A program made the translations under genes and the position numbers. A stretch of DNA of 24,166 nucleotides from Comamonadaceae bacterium (GTDB taxonomy: Bacteria > Pseudomonadota > Gammaproteobacteria > Burkholderiales > Burkholderiaceae), in contig CANNNB010000006.1 of NCBI GenBank assembly GCA_947505995.1, positions 1-24,166 on the forward strand. Reading direction: 5' to 3'. The notes under the pieces are model-generated. The model searched no databases, had not been told where the DNA came from, and saw nothing but the letters and a program-made list of their open reading frames with translations. Position 1 is the first letter of the stretch. Each line of letters starts with the position of its first letter. Shown here piece after piece: positions 9,874 through 17,749 of the stretch.

Positions 9874-11352
9874 TCATGAAGAGCAGCTGATCTCGATGCG
9901 GGCAGCCCAGTCGGGTGGCAAATTGGCATAGTGCTCAAATTGCGAATGCTCTTCGAAGGGAGACTGCAGCAACTTAAAGAGAGCATCGACCTCAGAATGG
10001 TCGCCCATTTTCGACTTTTGAATCGCGGCTTCTGCCAAATGATTTCGAAGTACAAATTTGGGGTTGACTTGAAGCATCTGTCTGACGGCCAAGGCGGACG
10101 GTTGATGTTGCAAACGAGATAAATATCGATTGCGCCATTCGTCCCAAGCCGACTGATCGATGAACAAATCAGCAACAGATTGCCATTCTTTGCTTGCGGC
10201 CAGTGTGGAGGGCGCAGCATGGCTTAATCGGCGCCAAAAAATGGGGAAGTCAACTTGCTCATTGGCAAGCAATTGAAGCAAATCATTCAGCAGCGTCTTG
10301 TCAACACCGGCCAGATCAGGGCTATCTTGCTTGTCCAAACCTAATTTGTTCAAAAAGCCAATTTCCCAACTTTCGGCAAATGTGGTTTTATAGGTTTCCA
10401 AGGCGTTCATGGCCAAATCCTGCTCTTCAATGAGCGGCATCAAGGCTTGGGCCAGACAAAATAAATTCCAATACGCCACTTGCGGTTGACGTCCATAGGC
10501 ATAGCGTCCCATTGAGTCTGAATGGTTGCAAATGTGTTGGGGGTTGAAGCCATCCAAGAATTGGAAAGGGCCGTAATCGAGGGTGAGCCCCAGTATGCTC
10601 ATATTATCGGTGTTCATCACGCCATGACAGAATCCTACAGCTTGCCACTGCGCTATCAAATTCGCGGTGCTCACTGTGACTCTTTCCAAGAGCTGTGCAT
10701 AGGGGTTGGCAGAAGAAATACCTTTTGTTGGAAAGTGATGCGCGATGATGAAATCTGCCAGTTGCTTCAGACGCTCAATGCCCTTGGGATCGGCAATGTT
10801 TGCAAAATGCTCGAAGTGCCCAAATCGAACGAAGCTGGGGGCGGTTCTGGTCACAACGGCTGCTGTTTCCAGCTCTTCACGCAAAATGGGCAGAGGAGAG
10901 CCGGTTAAACAAAGTGCCCGGGTGGTGGGAATTCCCAATCCCGCCATGGCCTCACTGCAAAGATATTCCCGAATACTTGACCGCAAAACAGCTCGACCAT
11001 CGCCCATCCTGGAATAAGGTGTCTTTCCGGCGCCCTTAAGTTGTATCTCTATTGGGCCTTTGGGACCGTCAAATTCACCTAAACTCAATGCGCGGCCATC
11101 GCCCAATTGTCCTGCCCATTGGCCAAATTGATGGCCGCTGTAAACACTGGCTCGGGGCTCCATGCCCTCCCACAAACCATTCCCACTGAAGACAGCCAGC
11201 CCTTCAGTGCCATTGAGCCATTCATCTGGCAGTCCCAAGTCTTGCCCAAGTTTGAAGTTTTGGGCAACCCAAGTGGGATCAGGTACAGGCGTAGGCATCA
11301 CCTCTGTTGTGAAGCTAGGCCCTAGGGCATTCATGCGGTTGATCCAAGTCAT
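9874..11352 (-). CDS. selO: Protein adenylyltransferase SelO (YdiU family)
   Basis: SelO is a pseudokinase-fold enzyme that binds ATP in a flipped orientation and transfers AMP to Ser/Thr/Tyr of target proteins; in E. coli the targets are redox related. The frame is open upstream to 11517, but the start is placed at the ATG at 11352 (MTWINRMNALG) because that matches the family N-terminus and the added 55 residues resemble nothing. That gives 492 residues, close to E. coli YdiU. Landmarks are YSGHQFGQWAGQLGDGRA (71-88), the ATP-site lysine region QLKGAGKTPYSR (104-115), GVMNTDNMS (244-252) and the DFG-like DYGPF (259-263). It ends in Cys-Ser-Ser, so Cys490 is third from last, where animal SelO has selenocysteine. 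It heads the minus-strand operon and is divergent from the acyl-CoA synthetase gene. Confidence 0.93.
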   Translation of the reverse strand: MTWINRMNALGPSFTTEVMPTPVPDPTWVAQNFKLGQDLGLPDEWLNGTEGLAVFSGNGLWEGMEPRASVYSGHQFGQWAGQLGDGRALSLGEFDGPKGPIEIQLKGAGKTPYSRMGDGRAVLRSSIREYLCSEAMAGLGIPTTRALCLTGSPLPILREELETAAVVTRTAPSFVRFGHFEHFANIADPKGIERLKQLADFIIAHHFPTKGISSANPYAQLLERVTVSTANLIAQWQAVGFCHGVMNTDNMSILGLTLDYGPFQFLDGFNPQHICNHSDSMGRYAYGRQPQVAYWNLFCLAQALMPLIEEQDLAMNALETYKTTFAESWEIGFLNKLGLDKQDSPDLAGVDKTLLNDLLQLLANEQVDFPIFWRRLSHAAPSTLAASKEWQSVADLFIDQSAWDEWRNRYLSRLQHQPSALAVRQMLQVNPKFVLRNHLAEAAIQKSKMGDHSEVDALFKLLQSPFEEHSQFEHYANLPPDWAARIEISCSS

Positions 11353-11458
11353 TGCGGTATTGTCTTCGCCTTTGGATGCACTTGCGGTGTGACTGGTTTT
11401 GAGTAGCTTGATGGCAGTCGTGCTAAAAAGCGGTTTGTCGCAATTTTTTGAGGTGTTT

Positions 11459-13087
11459 ATGTTTGGACTTATGCAACAGCAGTCTTTGCTGATTTCTTCC
11501 TTGATTGAATTTGCCAATCGGCATCATGGCGACGGCGAAGTTGTCTCTAGGCGAGTGGAGGGTGACATTCACCGTTACACCTGGGCAGATGTGGCAAACC
11601 GCTCACGCCAGATGGCCAATGCTTTAGATGGCTTGAAATTAGCCCAGGGAGCGCGTGTTGCCACTTTGGCGTGGAACGGTTACAGGCACCTTGAGCTTTA
11701 CTTTGGTGTGAGTGGCTCTGGCCGCGTTCTGCACACTTTAAATCCGAGGTTGCACCCCGATCAGGTGGTTTGGATTGCCAATCATGCCGAAGACGAAATT
11801 CTTTGCTTTGACATGACTTTTTTGCCTTTGGTGCAAGCGGTCCATGCCAAATGCACCACGATCAAGCGCTGGGTGGTCATGTGCGATGAGGACAAGTTGC
11901 CCACCGACTCGGGCATTCCCAACCTCACTACCTATGAGACCTTGATTGCTGGCCAATCAACGCATTACACATGGCCTGAACTGGATGAAAACACGGCCTC
12001 AAGCATGTGTTACACCAGTGGCACAACGGGTAATCCCAAGGCCGCGCTGTACAGCCACCGATCCACCCTTTTGCACGCCTACGCTGCGGCCCTGCCTGAT
12101 GTGATGTGCATCTCTGCGCGCGATTCTATTTTGCCCGTCGTGCCCATGTTCCATGTGAACGCCTGGGGCATTCCCTACAGTGCGGCCATGACAGGCGCGA
12201 AATTGGTATTTCCCGGCCCAGCCTTGGATGGCAAATCAATCTATGAGTTGATTGAGGCGGAGAAGGTGACCTTTGCAGCGGGTGTGCCTACAGTTTGGCA
12301 AATGCTTTTGACCCATATGAAGCCCAGCGGTTTGCGTTTCTCTTCCCTCAAGCGAACGGTCATTGGCGGCTCGGCCTGTCCGCCGGCCATGATTGATGCT
12401 TTCCGTGAGTCCTATGGTGTCGATGTTTTGCACGCTTGGGGTATGACTGAAATGAGCCCTCTCGGAACGCTTTGCACCTTGAAGAACAAGCACCTCAATT
12501 TGCCCGAAGAGGCGCAAATGAAATTGCGACTGAAACAGGGACGGGCTATCTTCGGTGTGGACATGAAAATTGTGAACGAGGCGGGTGAGTCCTTGCCGCA
12601 CGATGGCAAAACGTATGGCGATTTGTTGGTCAAGGGTCCTTGGATTATTCGGGAGTACTACAACCAAGAAGGCCCGACACCCTTAGTGGATGGCTGGTTT
12701 CCTACGGGGGATGTGGCCACCATTGACGAGGATGGCTTCATGCAAATTACAGATCGAAGCAAGGATGTGATCAAGTCAGGCGGGGAATGGATCAGCTCTA
12801 TTGACATTGAGAACATAGCCATGGCGCACCCAGACATTGTGATGGCAGCTTGCATAGGCATGGCACATCCGAAATGGGATGAGCGGCCTGTGGTGTGTGT
12901 CGTTAAAAAACCCGGCGCCCTTTTATCTGTAGCAGATTTACTGAAGTTTTATGAAGGGAAAACAGCCAAGTGGCAGATTCCTGATGATGTGATTTTTGTT
13001 GACGCAATACCCTTAGGTGCAACAGGGAAAATGTTGAAGACCAAGTTGCGTACTCAATTGGCAGACTATAAGTTGCCAAGTCTCTGA
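11459..13087 (+). CDS. AMP-forming acyl-CoA synthetase (fatty-acid--CoA ligase family)
   Basis: This enzyme activates a carboxylic acid with ATP to acyl-AMP and then acyl-CoA. The ANL-superfamily motifs are intact in order: P-loop [10 protein letters not shown] (185-194), HAWGMTE (325-331), the hinge region GWFPTGD...[20 protein letters not shown] (412-444), and the catalytic Lys524 in [10 protein letters not shown]. The frame is open from a TTG at 11399, but the ATG at 11459 is chosen: it has a GAGGTG ribosome site just upstream and gives the family N-terminus [15 protein letters not shown]. The product is then 542 residues. By family it probably takes medium- or long-chain fatty acids, but the chain length cannot be read from sequence. 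Its position ahead of an importer and beta-oxidation genes supports a catabolic role. Confidence 0.9.
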   Translation: MFGLMQQQSLLISSLIEFANRHHGDGEVVSRRVEGDIHRYTWADVANRSRQMANALDGLKLAQGARVATLAWNGYRHLELYFGVSGSGRVLHTLNPRLHPDQVVWIANHAEDEILCFDMTFLPLVQAVHAKCTTIKRWVVMCDEDKLPTDSGIPNLTTYETLIAGQSTHYTWPELDENTASSMCYTSGTTGNPKAALYSHRSTLLHAYAAALPDVMCISARDSILPVVPMFHVNAWGIPYSAAMTGAKLVFPGPALDGKSIYELIEAEKVTFAAGVPTVWQMLLTHMKPSGLRFSSLKRTVIGGSACPPAMIDAFRESYGVDVLHAWGMTEMSPLGTLCTLKNKHLNLPEEAQMKLRLKQGRAIFGVDMKIVNEAGESLPHDGKTYGDLLVKGPWIIREYYNQEGPTPLVDGWFPTGDVATIDEDGFMQITDRSKDVIKSGGEWISSIDIENIAMAHPDIVMAACIGMAHPKWDERPVVCVVKKPGALLSVADLLKFYEGKTAKWQIPDDVIFVDAIPLGATGKMLKTKLRTQLADYKLPSL

Positions 13088-13121
13088 TTCAATCCAATTA
13101 GAAGAGTTTTTTTTTGAGACT

Positions 13122-13189
13122 TTTTGTAAGCCCTTAGTCGCTTGTGCGATAGCGCCTAGGGCAAACCCCGACCGAGAAAGCTTACAAAA
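13122..13189 (+). promoter_or_regulatory. Structured leader element: 10-bp inverted repeat with folded interior
   Basis: TTTTGTAAGC (13122-13131) and GCTTACAAAA (13180-13189) are perfect 10-bp arms separated by 48 nt. Inside, TCGC-TTGT-GCGA (13138-13149) forms a small hairpin, and CCTTAG (13132-13137) can pair with CTAGGG (13156-13161) with one bulge. No T tract follows on either strand, so it is not a standard terminator. It lies in the 151-nt gap between the acyl-CoA synthetase and the binding-protein gene. It could be a folded 5' leader (cis-regulatory RNA) or a pair of protein-binding half sites. I do not recognise it as a known riboswitch class. Confidence 0.4.
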
Positions 13190-13238
13190 CAGTTACGATT
13201 TCTTCGTTAAGATTTATTTCACCACAGTGGAGCTCAAT

Positions 13239-14474
13239 ATGAAATTAGTAGTACGTTCAATCGCTTTTGCTACCTTGGCAATGTGTGCATTCGGTGCCTT
13301 TGCGCAAAAGGGAGAAACAGTCAAAATTGCTTACATTGATCCTTTAACAGGACTCCTAGGGCCTGTTGGCAATAATGGGCTTAGGGGCTTCCAATTTTTT
13401 GCTGAGAAATTCAATAAAACGAATCCAGCAGGTGTGAAGTTTGAAGTTGTCGCTTTCGACAACAAACTGAGTCCTGCAGAAAGTTTGAATGCATTGAAGG
13501 CAGCTACCGATCAAGGTATTCGCTATATCACGCAAGGTAATGGCTCTGGCGTTGCTGGTGCAATTATTGAAGCGGTAAACAAACACAATGAACGCAACCC
13601 CGGTAAAGAAATTATTTTCTTGAATTACGCTGCCGTTGATCCTGACTTTACTAACAGCAAATGCAGCTACTGGCACTTCCGTTATGACGCAGACACCTCC
13701 ATGAAAATGGAAGGTCTGACCACTTTCATGAAGGACCGACCAGAAACCAAAAAAGTTTTCTTGTTAAACCAAAACTATTCTCACGGTCACCAAGTCGCAA
13801 AATTCTTTAAAGAGGGCATCAGTCGCAAGCGCCCAGACATTCAAATTGTGGGTGAAGATTTACACCCATTAGGTCAGGTTCGTGACTTTGCGCCCTACAT
13901 CGCCAAAATTAAAGCTTCAGGCGCAGATTCCATTGTTACAGGAAACTGGGGCTCGGACTTGCAGCTTTTTGTCAAAGCTGCCAATGAGGGCGGTTTCACA
14001 GGTAACTTCTACACTTACTACACAAGTGTCACAGGTACACCTACTGCATTGGGCAAAACCGGTGAAGGTCGTGTCTTTCAAATTGGCAATGGGCACGCTC
14101 GAATGGGCGGCGAAATGGACAAGTGGCAAGATGAATACAAAGCCAAGTTAAACGATGACTTTTACACCGGCCAGATTATCAATATCTACACCACCTTGAG
14201 CGAAGCAATGGCCAAATCCAAATCTACGGATCCGGTCAAAGTTGCAGCTGTGCTTTCAGGTATGAAGACCAAAAGCGTTTTTAACGGAGAAATTGAAGTC
14301 CGAAAAGCCGACCACCAGTTGCAGCAAGCTTTGTTCATTACAGTTTGGGGTAAGGTCGATAAAAAATACAGTTACAGTATGGAAAATACAGGTATGACAA
14401 TGATCCCCGTCAAACAGTATCCAAACTACGTCTCAAGTACTCCCACAAGTTGCCAGATGAAGCGCCCAGCCTAA
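13239..14474 (+). CDS. Periplasmic substrate-binding protein of a branched-chain-type (HAAT) ABC importer
   Basis: The protein captures a ligand in the periplasm and delivers it to the LivH/LivM-type permeases. The frame opens at a GTG at 13227, but the ATG at 13239 is chosen: GGAG ends 7 nt upstream and the result is a clean signal peptide (MKLVVRSIAFAT..., cleavage AFA-Q near residue 22). The 411-residue protein is a type I periplasmic-binding fold of the LivK/LivJ group: VKIAYIDPLTG at the mature N-terminus, QGNGSGVAGAI (99-109) at the usual ligand loop, and TGNWGSDLQLFVKAA (234-248). The mature protein has only two cysteines, Cys142 and Cys405, which could form a disulfide. The ligand loop differs from classical leucine-binding proteins, and the neighbourhood suggests an organic or fatty acid ligand, but this is inference. 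Confidence 0.88.
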   Translation: MKLVVRSIAFATLAMCAFGAFAQKGETVKIAYIDPLTGLLGPVGNNGLRGFQFFAEKFNKTNPAGVKFEVVAFDNKLSPAESLNALKAATDQGIRYITQGNGSGVAGAIIEAVNKHNERNPGKEIIFLNYAAVDPDFTNSKCSYWHFRYDADTSMKMEGLTTFMKDRPETKKVFLLNQNYSHGHQVAKFFKEGISRKRPDIQIVGEDLHPLGQVRDFAPYIAKIKASGADSIVTGNWGSDLQLFVKAANEGGFTGNFYTYYTSVTGTPTALGKTGEGRVFQIGNGHARMGGEMDKWQDEYKAKLNDDFYTGQIINIYTTLSEAMAKSKSTDPVKVAAVLSGMKTKSVFNGEIEVRKADHQLQQALFITVWGKVDKKYSYSMENTGMTMIPVKQYPNYVSSTPTSCQMKRPA

Positions 14475-14581
14475 TCTCATAAGTCTACATAAGAGTCAGT
14501 TATAACTAGCATGTGATGTTCTCTTGCTTGGGTGTTTTGGTTCCAGCATCAGTTATTGCACTGGTTTTTTGAGTTCTTTAA

Positions 14582-14619
14582 AAGGGCCCGCCCATTGTTG
14601 GTGCGGGCCCTTCATTTTT
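14582..14619 (+). terminator. Intrinsic terminator/attenuator between the binding protein and permease genes
   Basis: AAGGGCCCGC (14582-14591) and GCGGGCCCTT (14603-14612) are perfect 10-bp arms, the stem can extend by CCA/TGG past a bulged T, and CATTTTTC follows. This is the strongest hairpin in the window. It lies in the 178-nt gap between the binding protein stop and the livH start, so it should end or attenuate the transcript and leave more binding protein than permease mRNA. A weaker hairpin with six T residues (CAGT/ACTG, 14550-14570) precedes it. Confidence 0.82.
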
Positions 14620-14652
14620 CAAGATTTACCTTTAATGGTCGAAAGTTAATTT

Positions 14653-15687
14653 ATGGAGTTTTTAATCATCTCATTGCTTAATGGTATGAGCTATGGGTTG
14701 TTGCTTTTTATGCTCAGCTCAGGCCTGACATTGATTTTCAGCATGATGGGTGTTTTGAATTTTGCGCACGCCTCCTTTTACATGATCGGCGCGTATTTTG
14801 GATACACCCTTTCTAATTTGATTGGTTTTTGGCCTGCATTGTTTGTGGCCCCGATATTGGTTGGGGCATGCGGCGTTATTTTTGAACGGCTCACTCTTCG
14901 CAAAGTGCACAAATTTGGTCATGTGCCTGAATTGCTAATTACATTTGGTCTTTCATACATCGTGTACGAACTGGTCCAACTGATTTGGGGTCGAATCGCT
15001 GTGGTCTTCCCCCCACCCGAAATACTTCAAGGCGCTGCTTTGACCATCGTCAATCACTCTGTCAATGGGCTTCAATTTTTTTGGGGCAGTGCTCCTCCTG
15101 AGATGTGTCAAACCACAGATGCCATGATTCGCTTGGTTTGTTCTCCTTTTCCTGCAACACGTGGCTTCATGATGTTGGTTGCACTCTTGATGTTATTTTC
15201 ACTTTGGCTGTTGTTGACAAAAACTCGAGTTGGTTTGGTGATACAAGCAGCCTTAACGCATCCAGAAACTGTTGAATCTCTTGGTCACAATGTTCCGCGC
15301 GTCTTTATGTTGGTTTTTGGGGCCGGAACGGGTTTGGCTGGGTTAGCTGGTGTCATTGGTGGCACTACGTTTGTCACCGAGCCCACAATGGCCGCGACTG
15401 TTGGATCTGTCATTTTTGTAGTCGTCGTGGTAGGCGGCATGGGCTCTTTATCTGGCGCATTCTTGGCCTCCATCTTGATTGGTGTCATTCAAACTTTCGC
15501 CATTGCCTTTGATTACTCATTCATCAGTGTGGCCAATAGCTTAGGCTTTAATTTGTCTGAGGGAATGACCAACAACTCGTTGCTTAAACTTACCGTTTCA
15601 CAAGTTGCACCCATCCTGCCTTATTTGTTTCTGGTTTTAATTTTGATTTTCCGTCCCAAGGGGCTATTAGGTACCCGAGAAGGATGA
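14653..15687 (+). CDS. livH: Branched-chain-type ABC importer permease, LivH family
   Basis: This is one of the two inner-membrane permeases of the importer. The LivH family pattern is clear: NGMSYGLLLFMLSSGLTLIFSMMGVLNFAHA at the N-terminus (reads as residues 10-40), VPELLITFGLSYIV (91-104), the cytoplasmic coupling loop TRVGLVIQAALTHPETVESLG (191-211), and the C-terminal VVVVVGGMGSLSGAFLASILIGV. The length is 344 residues, against about 290-310 for typical LivH. The excess lies in two loops: one at about 115-170 containing Cys152 and Cys163, and one at about 288-318. The protein ends in the usual FRPKGLLG. Its stop is 4 nt before livM. The symbol denotes the family; the substrate is not shown to be a branched-chain amino acid. 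Confidence 0.9.
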   Translation: MEFLIISLLNGMSYGLLLFMLSSGLTLIFSMMGVLNFAHASFYMIGAYFGYTLSNLIGFWPALFVAPILVGACGVIFERLTLRKVHKFGHVPELLITFGLSYIVYELVQLIWGRIAVVFPPPEILQGAALTIVNHSVNGLQFFWGSAPPEMCQTTDAMIRLVCSPFPATRGFMMLVALLMLFSLWLLLTKTRVGLVIQAALTHPETVESLGHNVPRVFMLVFGAGTGLAGLAGVIGGTTFVTEPTMAATVGSVIFVVVVVGGMGSLSGAFLASILIGVIQTFAIAFDYSFISVANSLGFNLSEGMTNNSLLKLTVSQVAPILPYLFLVLILIFRPKGLLGTREG

Positions 15688-15691
15688 TGAG

Positions 15692-16978
15692 ATGAGTTCC
15701 TACAAATTTAAACCTTACAACGTGGGTCGGTGGCTCATTTGGAGCCTATTTGCAATTGTCTTGCTCTGTGCCCCTTTGGTCTTCACCAGTAATTTAGCTG
15801 GCACCATATTGGCTCAAATGGGCATTGCCATCATTGCGTGTCTGTCTTACAACATATTGCTTGGGCAGGGTGGCATGCTCAGTTTTGGACATGCTGTTTA
15901 CACGGGACTTGGCTCTTTCGTTGCCATTCATGCCTTAAATACAGTCACTGCAGGCCAAATCAATATCCCTGTCACCCTGATCCCTTTGGTGGGCGGCTTG
16001 TCTGGCATTGGCTTCGCCGTTTTACTGGGTTATGTCACCACCAAAAAAGCGGGCACCCCCTTTGCCATGATTACTTTGGGTGTGGCCGAGCTTGTGTTTG
16101 CCATGTCCCTCATGTTCTCTGAGTTTTTTGGTGGTGAAGCAGGTATCTCAGGCAACCGAGTGGTCGGTCAGGCTGTGTGGGGCATCACCTTCGGTCCGCA
16201 AATTCAAATTTATTATTTGATTGCTATTTACACGTTCATTTGTGTGGCACTCATGTACGCGTTTACGCAAACGCCGCTTGGTCGCATTTTGAATGCTGTT
16301 CGTGACAATCCCGAGCGTGTCGAGTTCATTGGTTACAACACCCAACGTGTTCGCTATTTTGCTTTTATCATTGCCGGTTTTTTTGCAGGTATATCGGGTG
16401 GATTAGGCGCTCTGAATTTTGAAATTGTGACGGCCGAAGTGGTCGGTGCTGGCCGCTCTGGCGGTTATTTGTTGTTCACATTTTTAGGTGGTGCCACCTT
16501 CTTTTTTGGCCCCATTATTGGTGGTATTTTGATGGTCTTGGCTTTTGTGCTTTTGTCTGAATTTACCAAAGCCTGGTTGCTTTATCTGGGTCTCTTGTTC
16601 TTGATCATGGTGATTTATGCGCCAGGCGGAATTGCCAGCCTCATCATGATGAACTTGCGCGTTGCCTCTTTTGGAAAACTCAAACAAATATGGGTTAGTT
16701 ACCTGGGCCTTTTCGTTACCGGCCTGGTTACTCTGGTGGGTGCGGGTGCCATGATTGAAATGATTTACCACCTGCAACTCAATTCGACGCTCGGTGATAC
16801 CCTGCGCTTCATGGGCGTCACCTTGAACGCAAAGGGTGTCGACAGTTGGTTTGGCTCCCTGTTTGTCATGCTCACTGGTTTAGGCCTGTTTGAAGCCGTT
16901 CGTCGTCAGTTCCTCATTGAATGGGGCGACATCCAAGTTGAAATTGAAAAAGAAATTAAACGTCGGGAGGCTGCGTGA
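15692..16978 (+). CDS. livM: Branched-chain-type ABC importer permease, LivM family, with C-terminal extension
   Basis: This is the second inner-membrane permease. Residues 20-320 follow the LivM pattern: NILLGQGGMLSFGHAVYTG (54-72), KKAGTPFAMITLGVAELVF (118-136), the coupling loop TPLGRILNAVRDNPERVEFIGYN (194-216), GISGGLGALNFEIV, and FTFLGGATFFFGPIIGG (262-278). Most LivM proteins end just after the PGGI motif (here 311-314). This one runs on to 428 residues, adding about 108 residues with two further hydrophobic segments (about 334-358 and 386-402) and a charged C-terminal helix rich in Glu, Lys and Arg. An AAGGATGA ribosome site precedes the ATG within the end of livH. Its TGA overlaps the livG ATG by one base. 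As for livH, the symbol is a family label. Confidence 0.9.
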   Translation: MSSYKFKPYNVGRWLIWSLFAIVLLCAPLVFTSNLAGTILAQMGIAIIACLSYNILLGQGGMLSFGHAVYTGLGSFVAIHALNTVTAGQINIPVTLIPLVGGLSGIGFAVLLGYVTTKKAGTPFAMITLGVAELVFAMSLMFSEFFGGEAGISGNRVVGQAVWGITFGPQIQIYYLIAIYTFICVALMYAFTQTPLGRILNAVRDNPERVEFIGYNTQRVRYFAFIIAGFFAGISGGLGALNFEIVTAEVVGAGRSGGYLLFTFLGGATFFFGPIIGGILMVLAFVLLSEFTKAWLLYLGLLFLIMVIYAPGGIASLIMMNLRVASFGKLKQIWVSYLGLFVTGLVTLVGAGAMIEMIYHLQLNSTLGDTLRFMGVTLNAKGVDSWFGSLFVMLTGLGLFEAVRRQFLIEWGDIQVEIEKEIKRREAA

Positions 16979-17748
16979 TGTCTTATGCGCTTGAACTCAA
17001 AGATTTGCGAAAAAATTTTGGTAAAACTGAAATTATTCGCGGCGCCAATCTGGCCGTAAATACTGGTGAACGAGTGGCCATCATTGGTCCAAACGGCGCT
17101 GGAAAGTCCACCTTGTTTAACCTGATCAGTGGACGCTTTGGCCCCACAAGTGGTGAGATTCTGCTCAACGGCCAGCGCATTGAAAACAAAACACCTTACG
17201 AAATTAACCGGCTGGGTTTGTCACGCAGTTTTCAAATTACCAATATTTTTCCCAAACTCAGCGTGTTTGAGAATTTAAGATGTGCGGTACTTTGGAGCTC
17301 AGGCTACAAATACACATTTTTGAAGTTTTTGTCAGATACCAAAGATGCCAACGAATTGGCAGAGAAATACATGGAGATGATTCGCTTAGACAAAAAGCGA
17401 GATCTTCTGGCCATGAACCTCACGTACGCTGAACAACGCGCTTTGGAAATTGGCATCACCATTGCGGGCGGGTCGAATGTCATTTTGCTAGATGAACCCA
17501 CTTCAGGTATGAGCAAAAGCGAAACCACACGCTTCATCAGCTTGATCAAACAAGTGACAGTTGGCAAAACCTTGCTTACTGTGGAGCATGACATGGGTGT
17601 GGTTTTTGGGTTGGCCGACAAAATTGCTGTGGTGGTGTATGGCGAAGTCATTGCCTATGACACCCCCGAGGCAGTACGCTCCAACCAACAAGTACAAGAA
17701 GCCTATTTGGGCTCCCCTGTGGCCGAAGCGCAAGTGGGAGGGCACTAA
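16978..17748 (+). CDS. livG: Branched-chain-type ABC importer ATPase, LivG family
   Basis: One of two cytoplasmic ATPases driving import. The start is the ATG at 16978, overlapping the livM stop (TGATG); GGGAGG lies 7 nt upstream. A GTG one codon earlier is less likely. The protein has 256 residues. Walker A GPNGAGKST (37-45), Q-loop Gln86, Walker B VILLDEP (168-174) and switch His204 (VEHDM) are all intact. The signature (C-loop) is unusual: LTYAEQ (148-153), with Ala151 where ABC proteins nearly always have Gly (E. coli LivG has AYGQQ). In the dimer this signature would face the Walker A of LivF, which is itself altered. The LivG-specific region LSRSFQITNIFPKLSVFENL is present. Confidence 0.9.
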   Translation: MSYALELKDLRKNFGKTEIIRGANLAVNTGERVAIIGPNGAGKSTLFNLISGRFGPTSGEILLNGQRIENKTPYEINRLGLSRSFQITNIFPKLSVFENLRCAVLWSSGYKYTFLKFLSDTKDANELAEKYMEMIRLDKKRDLLAMNLTYAEQRALEIGITIAGGSNVILLDEPTSGMSKSETTRFISLIKQVTVGKTLLTVEHDMGVVFGLADKIAVVVYGEVIAYDTPEAVRSNQQVQEAYLGSPVAEAQVGGH

Positions 17749-17749
17749 C

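Noticed and set aside
11353..11517. A 55-residue N-terminal extension of SelO.
   Set aside because: It overlaps the divergent gene's promoter and start, is unlike the SelO family, and the internal ATG at 11352 gives the expected N-terminus.
13107..13115. A run of nine T residues after the acyl-CoA synthetase gene as its terminator.
   Set aside because: No GC-rich hairpin precedes it; readthrough into the importer genes remains possible.
14498..14507. The palindrome AGTTATAACT after the binding-protein gene as an operator.
   Set aside because: It is short, AT-rich, downstream of the gene it follows and upstream of a terminator; a palindrome of this size is unremarkable in such sequence.
17561..17749. 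A longer LivF beginning inside livG.
   Set aside because: The extension is translated out of frame from livG coding sequence; the ATG at 17750 has a strong ribosome site and the family N-terminus.
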